DNA of 64,000 nt, from NCBI RefSeq assembly GCF_902859735.1, contig NZ_CADIJY010000006.1, positions 62,001-126,000 on the forward strand, given 5' to 3'. Each line of letters opens with the position of its first letter. Position 1 is the stretch's first letter. A program made the position numbers and the translations under genes. The notes under the pieces are model-generated. The model searched no databases and was not told the origin of the DNA. It worked only from the letters and a program-made list of their open reading frames with translations. The stretch comes from Achromobacter aegrifaciens. GTDB lineage: Bacteria; Pseudomonadota; Gammaproteobacteria; Burkholderiales; Burkholderiaceae_B. Shown piece after piece: positions 18,960 through 27,707 of this stretch.

Positions 18960-19766
18960 TCAGTTCCTCATTACGAAATCGAACGGAATTTTGGCTTTGG
19001 CGGGATAGGCCACGCCGTTACGGGTATACGGTTTGAAACGACCCTTGCGGGCGGCTGCCAGCGCCGATTCGTCCAGGCGCGGAAAGCCCGAGGACGCATC
19101 GATGGTTGCCCGCTCGACCAGCCCCTGGGTGTTGATCTCGACCAGCACCACCACGCGCCCCTCTTCCCGCATGCGGCGCGATGCCATCGGGTAATTGGGC
19201 ATGGGGCGCGCCCCCTGGAATTCGATGCTGGATACCAGCACCGGCTGATCCGGCGGCGGCCCTTGCTGCGGCCCTTGCGGCGCCTGCGTGCCTTCGGGCG
19301 CGCCACTGGGCGGCGCCTTTGGCGCTTCCGGCTTGGGCTCGACCTTGACGTCCTGCTTGGGCTCGGGTTTGGGTTTAGGCTTGGGTGGCGGCTTGGGCTT
19401 GGGTTTGGGCGCCGGCATCGGCGGCTTTTCAACCACCGGCTCCGGTTCGGGTTCAGGTTCCGGCTCGGGCTTGAGTTCAGGCTCCGGTTCGGGCTCGACC
19501 TCGGGCTGCGGCGGCTCGGGCGGAGTTTCCGTCACCGGCTGCGGCTCCTCGGGAGTGGGCTCGGCCTTGGCGATCTGGGGAATGGGCGCATCCACCACGC
19601 TCACCATGATGGCTTCGGGTTCTTCGAGTTCAGGACGATTCTCGGGTGCCATGAAGATGGCGCCTACCACTGCCGCATGCAGCGCCAGGACCGTCAGGCC
19701 AGCGCCTGCGCGTATACCGAATGAAGAGCGCGAAGAAGAATTCCAACCGCGTTGAAAACTAGGCAT
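18960..19766 (-). CDS. tonB: Energy transducer TonB
   Basis: This is a 268-residue protein linking the ExbBD motor to outer-membrane receptors. One N-terminal membrane anchor lies at about 20-42 ('AGLTVLALHAAVVGAIFM'). A long Pro-rich stretch (about 65-185) of Glu-Pro then Lys-Pro dipeptides spans the periplasm. The C-terminal TonB domain contains 'YPMASRRMREEGRVVVLVEI' and ends 'KIPFDFVMRN'. The EP block is followed by a KP block, as in E. coli TonB. It heads the tonB-exbB-exbD operon, with a Fur-like box about 100 bases upstream, so iron repression is likely. Confidence 0.95.
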   Translation of the reverse strand: MPSFQRGWNSSSRSSFGIRAGAGLTVLALHAAVVGAIFMAPENRPELEEPEAIMVSVVDAPIPQIAKAEPTPEEPQPVTETPPEPPQPEVEPEPEPELKPEPEPEPEPEPVVEKPPMPAPKPKPKPPPKPKPKPEPKQDVKVEPKPEAPKAPPSGAPEGTQAPQGPQQGPPPDQPVLVSSIEFQGARPMPNYPMASRRMREEGRVVVLVEINTQGLVERATIDASSGFPRLDESALAAARKGRFKPYTRNGVAYPAKAKIPFDFVMRN

Positions 19767-19866
19767 GAATCAGCCAGGGTGCATTGACTTATCCGGCCAG
19801 CCAGGAAAGACGCACACGCGATGGCGACGCCGGCTGACCGGTACAAGCCCACAATAATATCTTAAA

Positions 19867-19881
19867 TGCGAATGATTCGCA
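19867..19881. promoter_or_regulatory. Fur-like box upstream of tonB
   Basis: TGCGAATGATTCGCA is a 7-1-7 inverted repeat resembling the GATAATGATAATC-type Fur consensus used in Bordetella-like genomes. It lies 100 bases upstream of the tonB start, in an AT-rich stretch that fits the promoter. Confidence 0.75.
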
Positions 19882-19956
19882 CGTCCTATTTCATCTGATT
19901 CCGTCCTACATTTCTGAGCGAGATCAACCGGCACGAGCGATGCGGCGCGCGCAAAA

Positions 19957-19990
19957 CAAAAAACCCGCCACCATGACGTGTGCGGGTTTT
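19957..19990 (-). terminator. tRNA-Val terminator
   Basis: Read on the minus strand, AAAACCCGC (19982-19990) and GCGGGTTTT (19960-19968) pair and are followed by TTTTGTTTTGC. It lies about 25 bases after the tRNA-Val 3' end. Confidence 0.85.
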
Positions 19991-20014
19991 GTGTGGAGCG
20001 CATATCGTAGCTTT

Positions 20015-20090
20015 TGGTGGGTGCTACAGGGGTCGAACCTGTGACCTACGCCTTGTAAGGGCGCCGCTCTACCAACTGAGCTAAGCACCC
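20015..20090 (-). tRNA. tRNA-Val (anticodon TAC)
   Basis: Read on the minus strand, the 76-base gene starts GGGTGCTTAGCTCAG and ends AGCACCCACCA with an encoded CCA. The acceptor stem GGGTGCT/AGCACCC pairs fully, and the anticodon loop CTTACAA gives UAC, reading valine GUA/GUG codons. The T-arm has GTTCGAA. Confidence 0.96.
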
Positions 20091-20245
20091 ATTTTGATGC
20101 AGCCTCAAGACGAAATTCGCGAAAAATCCGTACAAGCAACTGCCAACCGGGGCACTCAAAAGCAATACGCGGGCCGGAGTATACCGGACCGCGCAGTTGT
20201 GGGCAAATCGCCAGGCCTGAATGCCTGCGACCCGCCCGCCGTCCA

Positions 20246-20518
20246 TTAGTTGACGGCGTCCTTCAGGGCCTTGCCCGGACGGAACTTCGGCACCTTGGCC
20301 TTCTTGATCTTGATGGTTTCGCCAGTGCGCGGATTACGGCCGGTGCGCGCGGCGCGAGCCGACACAGCGAACGTGCCAAAGCCAACCAACGTAACCGTAC
20401 CGCCCTTCTTCAGGGTGGTCTTGACGGCACCGATCAGGGCGTCGAGCGAGCGACCAGCGGCGGCCTTGGAGATGTCGGCCTTGCTGGCGATGTGATCGAT
20501 GAGTTCGGTTTTGTTCAT
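20246..20518 (-). CDS. hupB: DNA-binding protein HU
   Basis: This 90-residue histone-like protein bends DNA and compacts the nucleoid as a dimer. The family core is complete: the helical N-terminus '[19 protein letters not shown]', the beta-arm signature '[22 protein letters not shown]' and the C-terminal '[15 protein letters not shown]', including the intercalating-proline 'RNPRTGE' motif. The start has GAGGGG upstream. It stands alone, between tRNA-Val and a 350-base upstream gap. Confidence 0.97.
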   Translation of the reverse strand: MNKTELIDHIASKADISKAAAGRSLDALIGAVKTTLKKGGTVTLVGFGTFAVSARAARTGRNPRTGETIKIKKAKVPKFRPGKALKDAVN

Positions 20519-20868
20519 TCAGGTGTACCCCTCACAAGGTATGGAGTCTGCCGGAGTGCAGTTCATGGCCGTCATGATGGACGCCGCAGAAGACGCAAAA
20601 CCGACAAACGACGAACAGACAGTGGATAAACTTTTTTCTTGCGCTGCGAAGCACAACTTTTAAACTGCTGCGCCGCCTGGATTCAATGGCAAATTGCCTT
20701 CAAATCACCAGCGACGCAGACGTGTATTAGGCCTTGGCGTGGCGCGGCTGTCAAGCGAAAACCTCACCACAACCCGCGTCAATACTAGCTTTTAGACCGT
20801 TTCGCAATAAACAGAAACACGCATTTCGGGGTTTGCGCGACACCCTCGAACGCGATCGTTAACTTGCG
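20519..20868. promoter_or_regulatory. Upstream region of hupB
   Basis: No gene is visible in this 350-base stretch. It is less GC-rich than its surroundings, with 'AACTTTTTTCTT' and 'ACTTTTAAACTG' blocks near 20630-20665 that could carry the hupB promoter on the minus strand. No clear operator or RNA structure stands out. Confidence 0.4.
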
Positions 20869-21549
20869 TCAGACATCGGCCCATCGACGCAGCAAATTGT
20901 GATAAATGCCGGTGAGTTGCACGATGGAGGGATGACCCGCGGCATCCTGATTCAAGCGTTGTATGGCCACATCCATGTCCAGCAGCAGTGCGCGCTGGCT
21001 GTCTTCGCGCACCAGGCTCTGCATCCAGAAAAACGACGATACGCGCGCGCCCCGCGTCACCGGATTGACCTTATGCAGGCTGGTGCCCGGGTACAGCACC
21101 ATATGCCCTGCGGGCAGCTTCACTGCGCGCGGACCATAGGTGTCGTCGATGACCAGCTCACCGCCATCGTAGGAATCGGGCTCGGAAAAGAACAGCGTGG
21201 CCGAGAGGTCCGTGCGCACGCGCTCAGCCGTGCCGGCGATGCCGCGCACCGCATTGTCCACGTGATAGCCGAATGCCTCCCCGCCCTCATAGCGATTGAA
21301 CAAGGGCGGAAAGATCTTGCGCGGCAGCGCGGCCGACATGAACAGGTTGTTGGCCGCCAGGCGCTGCAGGATCAGGTTGCCCAGCTCCTGCGCCAGGGGA
21401 TGCTGCTCCGGCAGTTGGCGATTGCGCTTGACCTCGGCCGACTGATAGCCGGCGGTGACCTTGCCGTCGACCCAATCGGCGGCGTCCAGGCGGCGCCGGA
21501 TCTCGGCCGCCTCTTCTGGCGTGAAAACTTCTGCGATCTGTATGAGCAT
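20869..21549 (-). CDS. PKHD-type Fe(II)/2-oxoglutarate hydroxylase (PiuC/YbiX family)
   Basis: This is a 226-residue non-heme iron dioxygenase. The metal pair HxD is in 'FGYHVDNAV', the distal His in '[12 protein letters not shown]', and the 2-oxoglutarate arginine lies in '[11 protein letters not shown]'. PiuC-type genes are often iron-regulated and sit beside siderophore receptor or TonB genes; here tonB-exbBD is 1.1 kb away on the same strand but separated by tRNA-Val and hupB. The start at 21549 (MLIQIAEV) matches the usual family N-terminus; a longer frame exists but is Arg/Ala-rich and unlike the family. The protein substrate is unknown. Confidence 0.92.
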   Translation of the reverse strand: MLIQIAEVFTPEEAAEIRRRLDAADWVDGKVTAGYQSAEVKRNRQLPEQHPLAQELGNLILQRLAANNLFMSAALPRKIFPPLFNRYEGGEAFGYHVDNAVRGIAGTAERVRTDLSATLFFSEPDSYDGGELVIDDTYGPRAVKLPAGHMVLYPGTSLHKVNPVTRGARVSSFFWMQSLVREDSQRALLLDMDVAIQRLNQDAAGHPSIVQLTGIYHNLLRRWADV

Positions 21550-21607
21550 GGGCGCTATCCCGATTGCGTTGCAGGCGCGCCCGGCCACCGGTCGCGCGCG
21601 TGCCGCA

Positions 21608-22852
21608 TTATCCCTGCAGGCAGCCGTTGAGCGCCTGATCGAAATCAAACAGCAGATCGGCCTCGTCTTCGATGCCCACGGACACGCGGATGAGACTGTC
21701 CGCGATGCCCATCTGCTTGCGGCGCTCGGCGCCCATCTCGTAATAGATGGTGTGGGCGGCAGGCAGCGCCAGGCTGCGCGTATCGCCCAGGTGAGTCGCC
21801 ATCAGCACGATGCGCAGGCGGTTCAGGAAATCAAAGCAGTCCACCCCGTCCGCCAGTTCGACGCCCAACAGGCCGCCGAAGCGCGAGCCGAACAACGCCG
21901 CCGCGCGCGCATGCTGCGGGTGGCTGGCCAGCCCGGGGTAATGCACCTTGGCCACGCCCGGATGATCCTCAAGGAAGCGCGCCAGCGCCAACGCGTTGGC
22001 GCAGTGCTTGGCCATGCGCAGGGCCAGGGTCTCGGCGCCTACCGCGATGCGGTGCGCAGGCTCGGCAGCCAGGGTGCCGCCCATGTCGCGCAGGCCCTTC
22101 TTCTTGACCTGCGTGAGCCCCCAACTGGTGGACGGTCCCTTGCGATAGGCCTCGTAGATGTTCGCGTAATTCGACCAGTCATACAGCCCCGTGTCCGTGA
22201 CGGCGCCGCCCAACGCATTGCCATGGCCGCCGATGTACTTGGACAGCGAGTTCATCACCAGGGACGCCCCGACCGAGACAGGCCGGAACATCCAGGGCGA
22301 GGTCAGCGTATTGTCGACCACGTAGACCAGGCCCTTCTCGCGGCAGATTTCTCCAATCACGGCCAGGTCAGCAACCTGCGTGCCCGGATTGGCGATGGTC
22401 TCGGTGAAAACCATGCGGGTGTTGGGCTGGATCGCCGCACGCACCTGCGCCGAATCCGTCGCGTCCACGAAGGTGATTTCCACCCCCAGTTCCAGCAGCG
22501 TGCCTAGCAGGCTGTTGGTGTTGCCAAACACGAACTGGCTGGACACCAGATGGTCGCCTCGGCGCAGCAGCGTGGTGAAGATGGCGGCCAGCGCCGCCAT
22601 GCCGGTCGCGAAGCTGACCGTGCCCTTGCCGCCTTCCATCTGGTTGACCTTGGCCTCCAGCGCGGTGGTGGTGGGCGTGCCTTGGCGGGCGTAGGTAAAG
22701 CCGGCCTTGCCCTGAAAGACCGCGGCCAGCTCACGGGCGTCTTCGTAGGCGAACTCCGAGGACGGATGCATGGGCTTGTGCACCGCTCCGTGCTCGACGG
22801 ATTGCTTGCGGTCGGAATGGAGGATCGTGGTGGTAAAGCCGTTCTGGTGCAT
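21608..22852 (-). CDS. Cys/Met metabolism PLP-dependent enzyme (cystathionine gamma-synthase / O-succinylhomoserine sulfhydrylase-like)
   Basis: This is a 414-residue fold-type-I PLP enzyme of the trans-sulfuration family. It has '[24 protein letters not shown]', 'SFATGMAAL', 'VVDNT' with the PLP Asp180, and Schiff-base K205 in '[12 protein letters not shown]'. The family makes cystathionine or homocysteine from an activated homoserine, or degrades methionine-like compounds. The exact activity cannot be fixed from sequence alone. It lies 58 bases before the PKHD hydroxylase on the same strand and 52 bases behind rlmB, so cotranscription is possible. Confidence 0.9.
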   Translation of the reverse strand: MHQNGFTTTILHSDRKQSVEHGAVHKPMHPSSEFAYEDARELAAVFQGKAGFTYARQGTPTTTALEAKVNQMEGGKGTVSFATGMAALAAIFTTLLRRGDHLVSSQFVFGNTNSLLGTLLELGVEITFVDATDSAQVRAAIQPNTRMVFTETIANPGTQVADLAVIGEICREKGLVYVVDNTLTSPWMFRPVSVGASLVMNSLSKYIGGHGNALGGAVTDTGLYDWSNYANIYEAYRKGPSTSWGLTQVKKKGLRDMGGTLAAEPAHRIAVGAETLALRMAKHCANALALARFLEDHPGVAKVHYPGLASHPQHARAAALFGSRFGGLLGVELADGVDCFDFLNRLRIVLMATHLGDTRSLALPAAHTIYYEMGAERRKQMGIADSLIRVSVGIEDEADLLFDFDQALNGCLQG

Positions 22853-22904
22853 GATGGGCTGACGCGAAGAGGATATGGTCTACAAGATAGGCAAGACGGA
22901 TGAA

Positions 22905-23642
22905 TCAGGAACGGCGCTGGCGCACGGTTTCATAGAGGCAGACGGCGCTGGCCACGCTGACGTTCAGGCTTTCCACCGAACCCAGCATGGGGATGTTCAC
23001 CAGTTGATCGCAGGTTTCCCGCGTCAGGCGGCGCATGCCCTCGCCTTCCGCCCCCATGACCCAGGCCATGGGCTGGCGCGCATCGATCTGATGCATGCTG
23101 TCGGTGGCCTGGTCGTCGGTGCCCACCAGCCACACGCCACGGTCCTTCAGGCTGCGCATGGTGCGCGCCAAGTTGGTCACCATCAGATAGGGCACGGTAT
23201 CGGCCGCGCCGCAAGCCACTCGCTGCACGGTTGCGTTCAAGCCGACGGCCCGGTCGCGCGGTGCGATGACGGCGTGCACGCCGGCGGCATCCGCGGTACG
23301 CAGGCAGGCGCCCAGGTTGTGGGGATCGGTCACGCCATCCAGGATCAACAGCAGCGGCGGGCCTTCGATGACATCGAGCACCTCATCCACGTCCACCGCC
23401 AGTTGGCGCTCTTCGGCCAGCGCCACCACGCCCTGATGGCGGGTGCCGCGGGACAGGCCGTCCAGGCGCTCCATGGGGACCGGATGCAGGCGGCAGCCCG
23501 CTTTTTCGGCCTGCTCGATGAACGTCTGCATCCGCTTGTCGCGGCGCGACGCCTCTACATAGATTTCCTTGATCGAGTCGGGCGCGTGGCGCAGCCGCGC
23601 AACAACCGCGTGAAACCCGGCCAGGACTTGGGTCGACGCCAT
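22905..23642 (-). CDS. rlmB: 23S rRNA (guanosine-2'-O)-methyltransferase RlmB
   Basis: This is a 245-residue SpoU (knotted SPOUT) methyltransferase that 2'-O-methylates G2251 in 23S rRNA. An N-terminal rRNA-binding domain starts '[13 protein letters not shown]'. The knot motifs are '[23 protein letters not shown]', '[13 protein letters not shown]' and '[19 protein letters not shown]'. The start at 23642 matches the family; a longer frame reaches 23720 but adds atypical residues. It follows rnr on the same strand, the common rnr-rlmB pairing, with about 130 bases between. Confidence 0.95.
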   Translation of the reverse strand: MASTQVLAGFHAVVARLRHAPDSIKEIYVEASRRDKRMQTFIEQAEKAGCRLHPVPMERLDGLSRGTRHQGVVALAEERQLAVDVDEVLDVIEGPPLLLILDGVTDPHNLGACLRTADAAGVHAVIAPRDRAVGLNATVQRVACGAADTVPYLMVTNLARTMRSLKDRGVWLVGTDDQATDSMHQIDARQPMAWVMGAEGEGMRRLTRETCDQLVNIPMLGSVESLNVSVASAVCLYETVRQRRS

Positions 23643-23772
23643 AAATGCAATACCTTTAGATAAACGAATACCCGCCCCAGAGCGGGGCGGGCCACCGGAC
23701 CAAGCCGGCCATAGATGCAATGTTACCCCTTATGGCGCAGCCGCCATACGACGGCCTCGCCATAAGGAAGTG

Positions 23773-26247
23773 TCAGTGGCGCTTGTGCGCGGCCTTCTTG
23801 GCCGGCGCTGCGCGCTTGGATGCCTTGGGCGCCCGCGGCGGCTTGCTGGCCTTCTTGGCCTCGGCGCGGCGCTCCTTGGCGGTCTGGCCCTTCAGGGCGG
23901 CGGGCTTGGGCGACGCGGCCTTCTTGACACGGCGCGAGGGCTCGTCCGGGCTGCGGGCCGACGCCTTGCGCAAGGCGTCGAAGCTCGTGCCCTGCACCAG
24001 GCGGAACTCGATGCGGCGGGCTTCGAGGTCCACGCGCGACACCTGCACCTGCACCTTGTCGGTCAGGCGGTAGCGCATGCCCGTGCGTTCGCCGCGCAAC
24101 TCGTGCAGGGCGTCGTTGAACTGGAAATACTCGCCGCCCAGTTCGGAAACATGCACCAGCCCTTCGACGTGCAGGGTGTCCAGCGTGACGAAGATGCCGA
24201 AGCTGGCGACGCCGGTAACGGTGCCGCTGAAGTCCTCGCCCACGCGCTCCTTGACGAACCAGCACTTGAGCCAGGCTTCGACGTCGCGCGACGCCTCGTC
24301 GGCGCGGCGCTCGCTGGCGGACAGCACCAGGCCCATCTTTTCCCAGATGGCATGTTCGTGCTCGCGCTGCGTGCGGCCGATCACCACAGGCTGGTCTTCC
24401 AGGCTGGGCACATAGCGCTGACCGGCCAGCAACGCCTTGATGACACGATGCGTCAGCAGGTCGGGATAGCGGCGGATGGGCGAGGTGAAGTGGCTGTAGC
24501 CGGGATAGGACAAGCCAAAGTGGCCCATATTGTCGGGGCTGTAGACCGCCTGCTGCATGGAGCGCAGGCACATCGTCTGCAACAGCTGGTAGTCGGGGCG
24601 TCCGCGCACCGAATCCAGGAAGTCGCCGTAATCCTTGGCCGTGGGCGTCTCGCCGCCGCCCAGCGACAGGCCCATGGTGCGCAGGAATTCGCGCAGCGAC
24701 TGCAGGCGTTCGGGCGTGGGGCCTTCGTGGATGCGGTACAGGCCGGGATGCTTGCTGCGGGTCATGAAGTCGGCCGCGCAGGTATTGGCGGCCAGCATGC
24801 ACTCTTCAATCAGCTTGTGGGCATCGTTGCGCACCGACGGCACGATTTGCTCGATACGGCCGAGCTCATTGCAGACGATCTTGGTCTCGACCGTGTCGAA
24901 GTCGATGGCGCCGCGCTTCTTGCGCCCTTGCGCCAGCAGCTGAAAGAGTTCATACAGGTGCTGGACCTGGGGCATGACGCTGCGCATGGCGTGCGCGGCA
25001 GGACCGCCGGGCTGTTGCAGGGCGGCCCAGATGTTCGTATAGGTGGTGCGCGCATGCGAGTGCATGACCGCGTTATAGAACTGGTAGGCCGTAACCGTAC
25101 CAGCCTTGGCGCCGCTGGCCGGAATGACCATGTCGCAAACCAGCACCAGGCGGTCGACGTCCGGGTTCAGCGAACACAAGCCGTTGGACAACGACTCCGG
25201 CAGCATCGGGATGACCCGGCGCGGAAAGTACACGCTGGTGCCGCGTTCGATCGCGTCGTCGTCCAGGGCGTCACCCGGACGCACATAGTGGCTGACGTCG
25301 GCGATGGCCACCAGCAGGCGCCAGCCCGGGCGCTTGCGCTGGCCCGCGCCCAGCTCCACGGGCTCACAGTACACCGCGTCGTCGAAGTCGCGCGCGTCCT
25401 CGCCGTCGATGGTGATGAGCGGCACGTCGCGCAGGTCGACGCGGTCCTTGAGATCGGTCTTCCTGACCACGTCCGGCAGGCGTGCAGCCTGCTTGAGCGC
25501 GGCTTCCGAGAAATCGACCGGCACGTCGAACTTGCGCACCGCGATCTCGATTTCCATGCCGGGATCGTCGATCTCGCCCAGCACCTCGGCCACACGGCCC
25601 AGCGGCTGCGTGTGGCGAGTGGGCTGCTCCATGATTTCAACCGCGACCACCTGCCCATGCTGGGCGCCGTTGGTGTCGCTGGGCGGAATCAGGATGTCAT
25701 GCTTGATGCGCTGGTCCTCGGGCACGACGATGGACAGGCCATGCTCGTGCAGGAAGCGCCCCACCAGCTTGTTGGTGCGGCGCTCGATGACTTCGACGAT
25801 GGTGCCTTCCGGCTTGCCGCGGTATTCGCCAGTGGGTTTGACCAGCACACGGTCGCCATGCAGCACCTTGAGCATTTCGCGCGGCGACAGGAACAGGTCC
25901 GGGCCGCCGTCGTCACGCAACAGGAAGCCGAAGCCGTCGCGATGCCCCAGCACCTTGCCGGCGACGAAGTCCAGTTTGGTGGCCAGCAGCAACACGCCCT
26001 TGCGGTTGGGCATCAATTGGCCGTCGCGCTCCATGGCGCCCAGGCGGCGCTCAAATCCCACCATCGTCGCGGCGCGCTCGACGCCCATGCGTTCGGCCAG
26101 TTCCACCGGAGACAGCGGCGAGCCTGCGGCGCGCAGCGCTTTCAGGATGGCTTCACGGGACGGGACATCAGGATCGAAGTCCGGCGGCGCTTCGGGCAAG
26201 GGTGTTGATCTGTTGTTATTCGATTCGTTATTCGATCGTTTTGCCAA
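23773..26247 (-). CDS. rnr: Ribonuclease R
   Basis: This 824-residue 3'-to-5' exoribonuclease degrades structured RNA and takes part in tmRNA and rRNA quality control. The order is an N-terminal helix-turn-helix region (about 28-80, 'PSREAILKALRAAGSPL'), cold-shock domains with 'GHRDGFGFL', and the RNB catalytic domain with the clustered Asp residues in 'DGEDARDFDDAVYC' and 'NDAHKLIEECM'. An S1 domain ('FGIFVTLDTLHVEGLVHVSEL') and a Lys/Ala-rich basic tail follow. It starts at TTG (26247); the N-terminus aligns with E. coli RNase R, so this start is favoured. A sigma70-type promoter facing the other way overlaps the start. Confidence 0.95.
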   Translation of the reverse strand: MAKRSNNESNNNRSTPLPEAPPDFDPDVPSREAILKALRAAGSPLSPVELAERMGVERAATMVGFERRLGAMERDGQLMPNRKGVLLLATKLDFVAGKVLGHRDGFGFLLRDDGGPDLFLSPREMLKVLHGDRVLVKPTGEYRGKPEGTIVEVIERRTNKLVGRFLHEHGLSIVVPEDQRIKHDILIPPSDTNGAQHGQVVAVEIMEQPTRHTQPLGRVAEVLGEIDDPGMEIEIAVRKFDVPVDFSEAALKQAARLPDVVRKTDLKDRVDLRDVPLITIDGEDARDFDDAVYCEPVELGAGQRKRPGWRLLVAIADVSHYVRPGDALDDDAIERGTSVYFPRRVIPMLPESLSNGLCSLNPDVDRLVLVCDMVIPASGAKAGTVTAYQFYNAVMHSHARTTYTNIWAALQQPGGPAAHAMRSVMPQVQHLYELFQLLAQGRKKRGAIDFDTVETKIVCNELGRIEQIVPSVRNDAHKLIEECMLAANTCAADFMTRSKHPGLYRIHEGPTPERLQSLREFLRTMGLSLGGGETPTAKDYGDFLDSVRGRPDYQLLQTMCLRSMQQAVYSPDNMGHFGLSYPGYSHFTSPIRRYPDLLTHRVIKALLAGQRYVPSLEDQPVVIGRTQREHEHAIWEKMGLVLSASERRADEASRDVEAWLKCWFVKERVGEDFSGTVTGVASFGIFVTLDTLHVEGLVHVSELGGEYFQFNDALHELRGERTGMRYRLTDKVQVQVSRVDLEARRIEFRLVQGTSFDALRKASARSPDEPSRRVKKAASPKPAALKGQTAKERRAEAKKASKPPRAPKASKRAAPAKKAAHKRH

Positions 26248-26269
26248 AGCTAAAATTTCCGTATATAAT
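26241..26269 (+). promoter_or_regulatory. Near-consensus sigma70 promoter facing away from rnr
   Basis: TTGCCA (26241-26246), a 17-base spacer and a perfect TATAAT (26264-26269) face rightward. Transcription would begin near 26276. The first recognised gene downstream, tRNA-Leu at 26491, is about 215 bases away. It could drive the tRNA with a long leader, or a small RNA. Confidence 0.65.
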
Positions 26270-26490
26270 GCGCAGCTTCTGTGGTTCGCCCAAGGCTGAA
26301 CACTGAAGCAGAAAATGGTCAGAAGGGCCGGGAAGTTTAAAACCCAGCCGGGGTTTGAAAAGCAAGTTGCTTAAAAACCTTATTGTAGAACCAACTGCAC
26401 TTTGGACGCATGTTTTAGTTAATGTGTTTTAACTGAAGCGATGCGACTAGAGCGGCAGCGTATCACATACTTCTGACAGTATCTCTCAGT

Positions 26491-26575
26491 GCCCAGGTGG
26501 CGGAATTGGTAGACGCGCATGGTTCAGGTCCATGTGCCGCAAGGTGTGGAGGTTCGAGTCCTCTCCTGGGCACCA
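26491..26575 (+). tRNA. tRNA-Leu (anticodon CAG), copy 1
   Basis: The 85-base gene starts GCCCAGGTGGCGGAATTGGTAG and ends CTGGGCACCA with encoded CCA. The long variable arm marks the leucine class, and the loop TTCAGGT gives anticodon CAG. It is identical to the gene at 27458-27542. Confidence 0.96.
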
Positions 26576-26621
26576 CGGAATTTCAATCAAGACCATGCAA
26601 GGCGGTCTTGATGGCAACGGC

Positions 26622-26659
26622 TAAAAAGCCCCGGAAATCGCAAGATTCCCGGGGCTTTT
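26622..26659. terminator. Terminator after tRNA-Leu copy 1
   Basis: AAAAAGCCCCGG (from 26623) pairs with CCGGGGCTTTT (ending 26659) around an imperfect inner region. T tracts lie on both strands, so it can serve both the tRNA and the converging DTW gene. Confidence 0.85.
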
Positions 26660-26684
26660 GCTTTGCGCCCCGCCACTGCCTGTT

Positions 26685-27296
26685 TCAACGCCACGGCACC
26701 TTGCGATTCAAATGATGCCGCGCGTACAGATCCGCGCCCATGCCTTCGATCTGGCCATCGATCAACGCTTCGAAAGGCCGCAGCAGCGCATCGAAATTCG
26801 TCGGCGCTTCAATCGCATTCAAGGCATGCGCCACGGCCTCTATCGTGGACAGCGCGCCCGGCACGTCGGCGTGACGAACCCGGTAGCGCGTGGAAAGCCC
26901 CGCGGGCAACATCACGCGCGGCAAGGCGGCCAGCGCCGGGTTGATATGCAGCAGCTTGCGCGCATGGCCCCAGGTGCCGTCAGGCACGATCAATCTGATG
27001 GGCGCGCCCAGATCCTGCCCGTAGCCCGGCGCCAACACCTCGGCGCCCTCGCCCGGAAACAGCAGGCGAGGCAGATGGCCTGGCAGCGCCCAATCCTCTT
27101 CCGAAAAATATTCGCCCACCACGCGTTGCGCGCCCGCCAGCCCCAGCACCGCCAGCCTTGCGGTGTTCAAGGCATGGCGCGCCTCGCTCGGATGCTGCAA
27201 CACCACGACGCGAGTGCGGCAGGAAAGCGAGGGAATCAGCGCGCACAGACAGTGCGACAGAGGACGCAGACAACGCGTGCAGAGGGTACGGGACAT
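26685..27296 (-). CDS. DTW-domain protein, probable tRNA-uridine aminocarboxypropyltransferase (TapT-like)
   Basis: This is a 203-residue DTW-domain protein. Four cysteines at 6, 9, 16 and 18 ('CTRCLRPLSHCLC') form a zinc-type knuckle, and the DTW-type motif is 'PDGTWGHARKLL' (105-116). Family members transfer the 3-amino-3-carboxypropyl group of SAM to uridine 47 of certain tRNAs. It sits, on the opposite strand, exactly between two identical tRNA-Leu genes. The start at 27296 places the cysteines at the N-terminus as in the family. The target tRNA set here is unknown. Confidence 0.88.
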   Translation of the reverse strand: MSRTLCTRCLRPLSHCLCALIPSLSCRTRVVVLQHPSEARHALNTARLAVLGLAGAQRVVGEYFSEEDWALPGHLPRLLFPGEGAEVLAPGYGQDLGAPIRLIVPDGTWGHARKLLHINPALAALPRVMLPAGLSTRYRVRHADVPGALSTIEAVAHALNAIEAPTNFDALLRPFEALIDGQIEGMGADLYARHHLNRKVPWR

Positions 27297-27366
27297 GGGG
27301 CGACACTATATCGAAAGTTCGAAAGCGCCCGGCAGCAAAAAAAATATGAAAAAAAAGCCACACGAC

Positions 27367-27395
27367 TTGCACACTTCAAAAAAAGTGTGCATAAT
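27367..27395 (+). promoter_or_regulatory. Promoter of tRNA-Leu copy 2 with internal dyad
   Basis: TTGCAC (27367-27372), a 17-base spacer and CATAAT (27390-27395) form a good promoter. Between and over these boxes lies an 8-base inverted repeat GCACACTT (27369-27376) / AAGTGTGC (27383-27390), which could be an operator. Confidence 0.65.
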
Positions 27396-27457
27396 CTCAT
27401 TCCTCTGCTGCTGAACAAGAAACAACGCGAAAGCGAAGCGACAAGTAAAGCATCAGC

Positions 27458-27542
27458 GCCCAGGTGGCGGAATTGGTAGACGCGCATGGTTCAGGTCCAT
27501 GTGCCGCAAGGTGTGGAGGTTCGAGTCCTCTCCTGGGCACCA
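27458..27542 (+). tRNA. tRNA-Leu (anticodon CAG), copy 2
   Basis: The sequence is identical over all 85 bases to the gene at 26491-26575, including the encoded CCA. It has its own promoter about 60 bases upstream and its own terminator. Confidence 0.96.
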
Positions 27543-27575
27543 ATTATTACATCACGAGGTACCTGCGTGATGCGC

Positions 27576-27614
27576 CAAAAAAACCCCGAACGCGTAAGCG
27601 TCCGGGGTTTTTTC
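27576..27614. terminator. Terminator after tRNA-Leu copy 2
   Basis: AAAAAAACCCCGAACGC and GCGTCCGGGGTTTTTT pair around GTAA, with a long T tract. It ends transcription of the second tRNA-Leu. Confidence 0.9.
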
Positions 27615-27707
27615 TTTGTGTGGCCCTTTTCTTGCGGCCCTTTTCTTTATCCCGCCTATTTGATTTGCCCGGCCCGCAGGCAGACGCTTTGAGCCGGGCG
27701 GCCCGCC

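Noticed and set aside
23770-26208. An 812-codon open frame on the plus strand
   Set aside because: It is the antisense frame of rnr, with Ala/His/Arg-rich shadow composition and no ribosome site or family.
26491-27542. Direct tRNA repeats as attachment sites of an integrated element
   Set aside because: No integrase or mobile gene lies between them; the interval holds only a housekeeping-type tRNA-modification gene, and both copies are complete tRNA genes.
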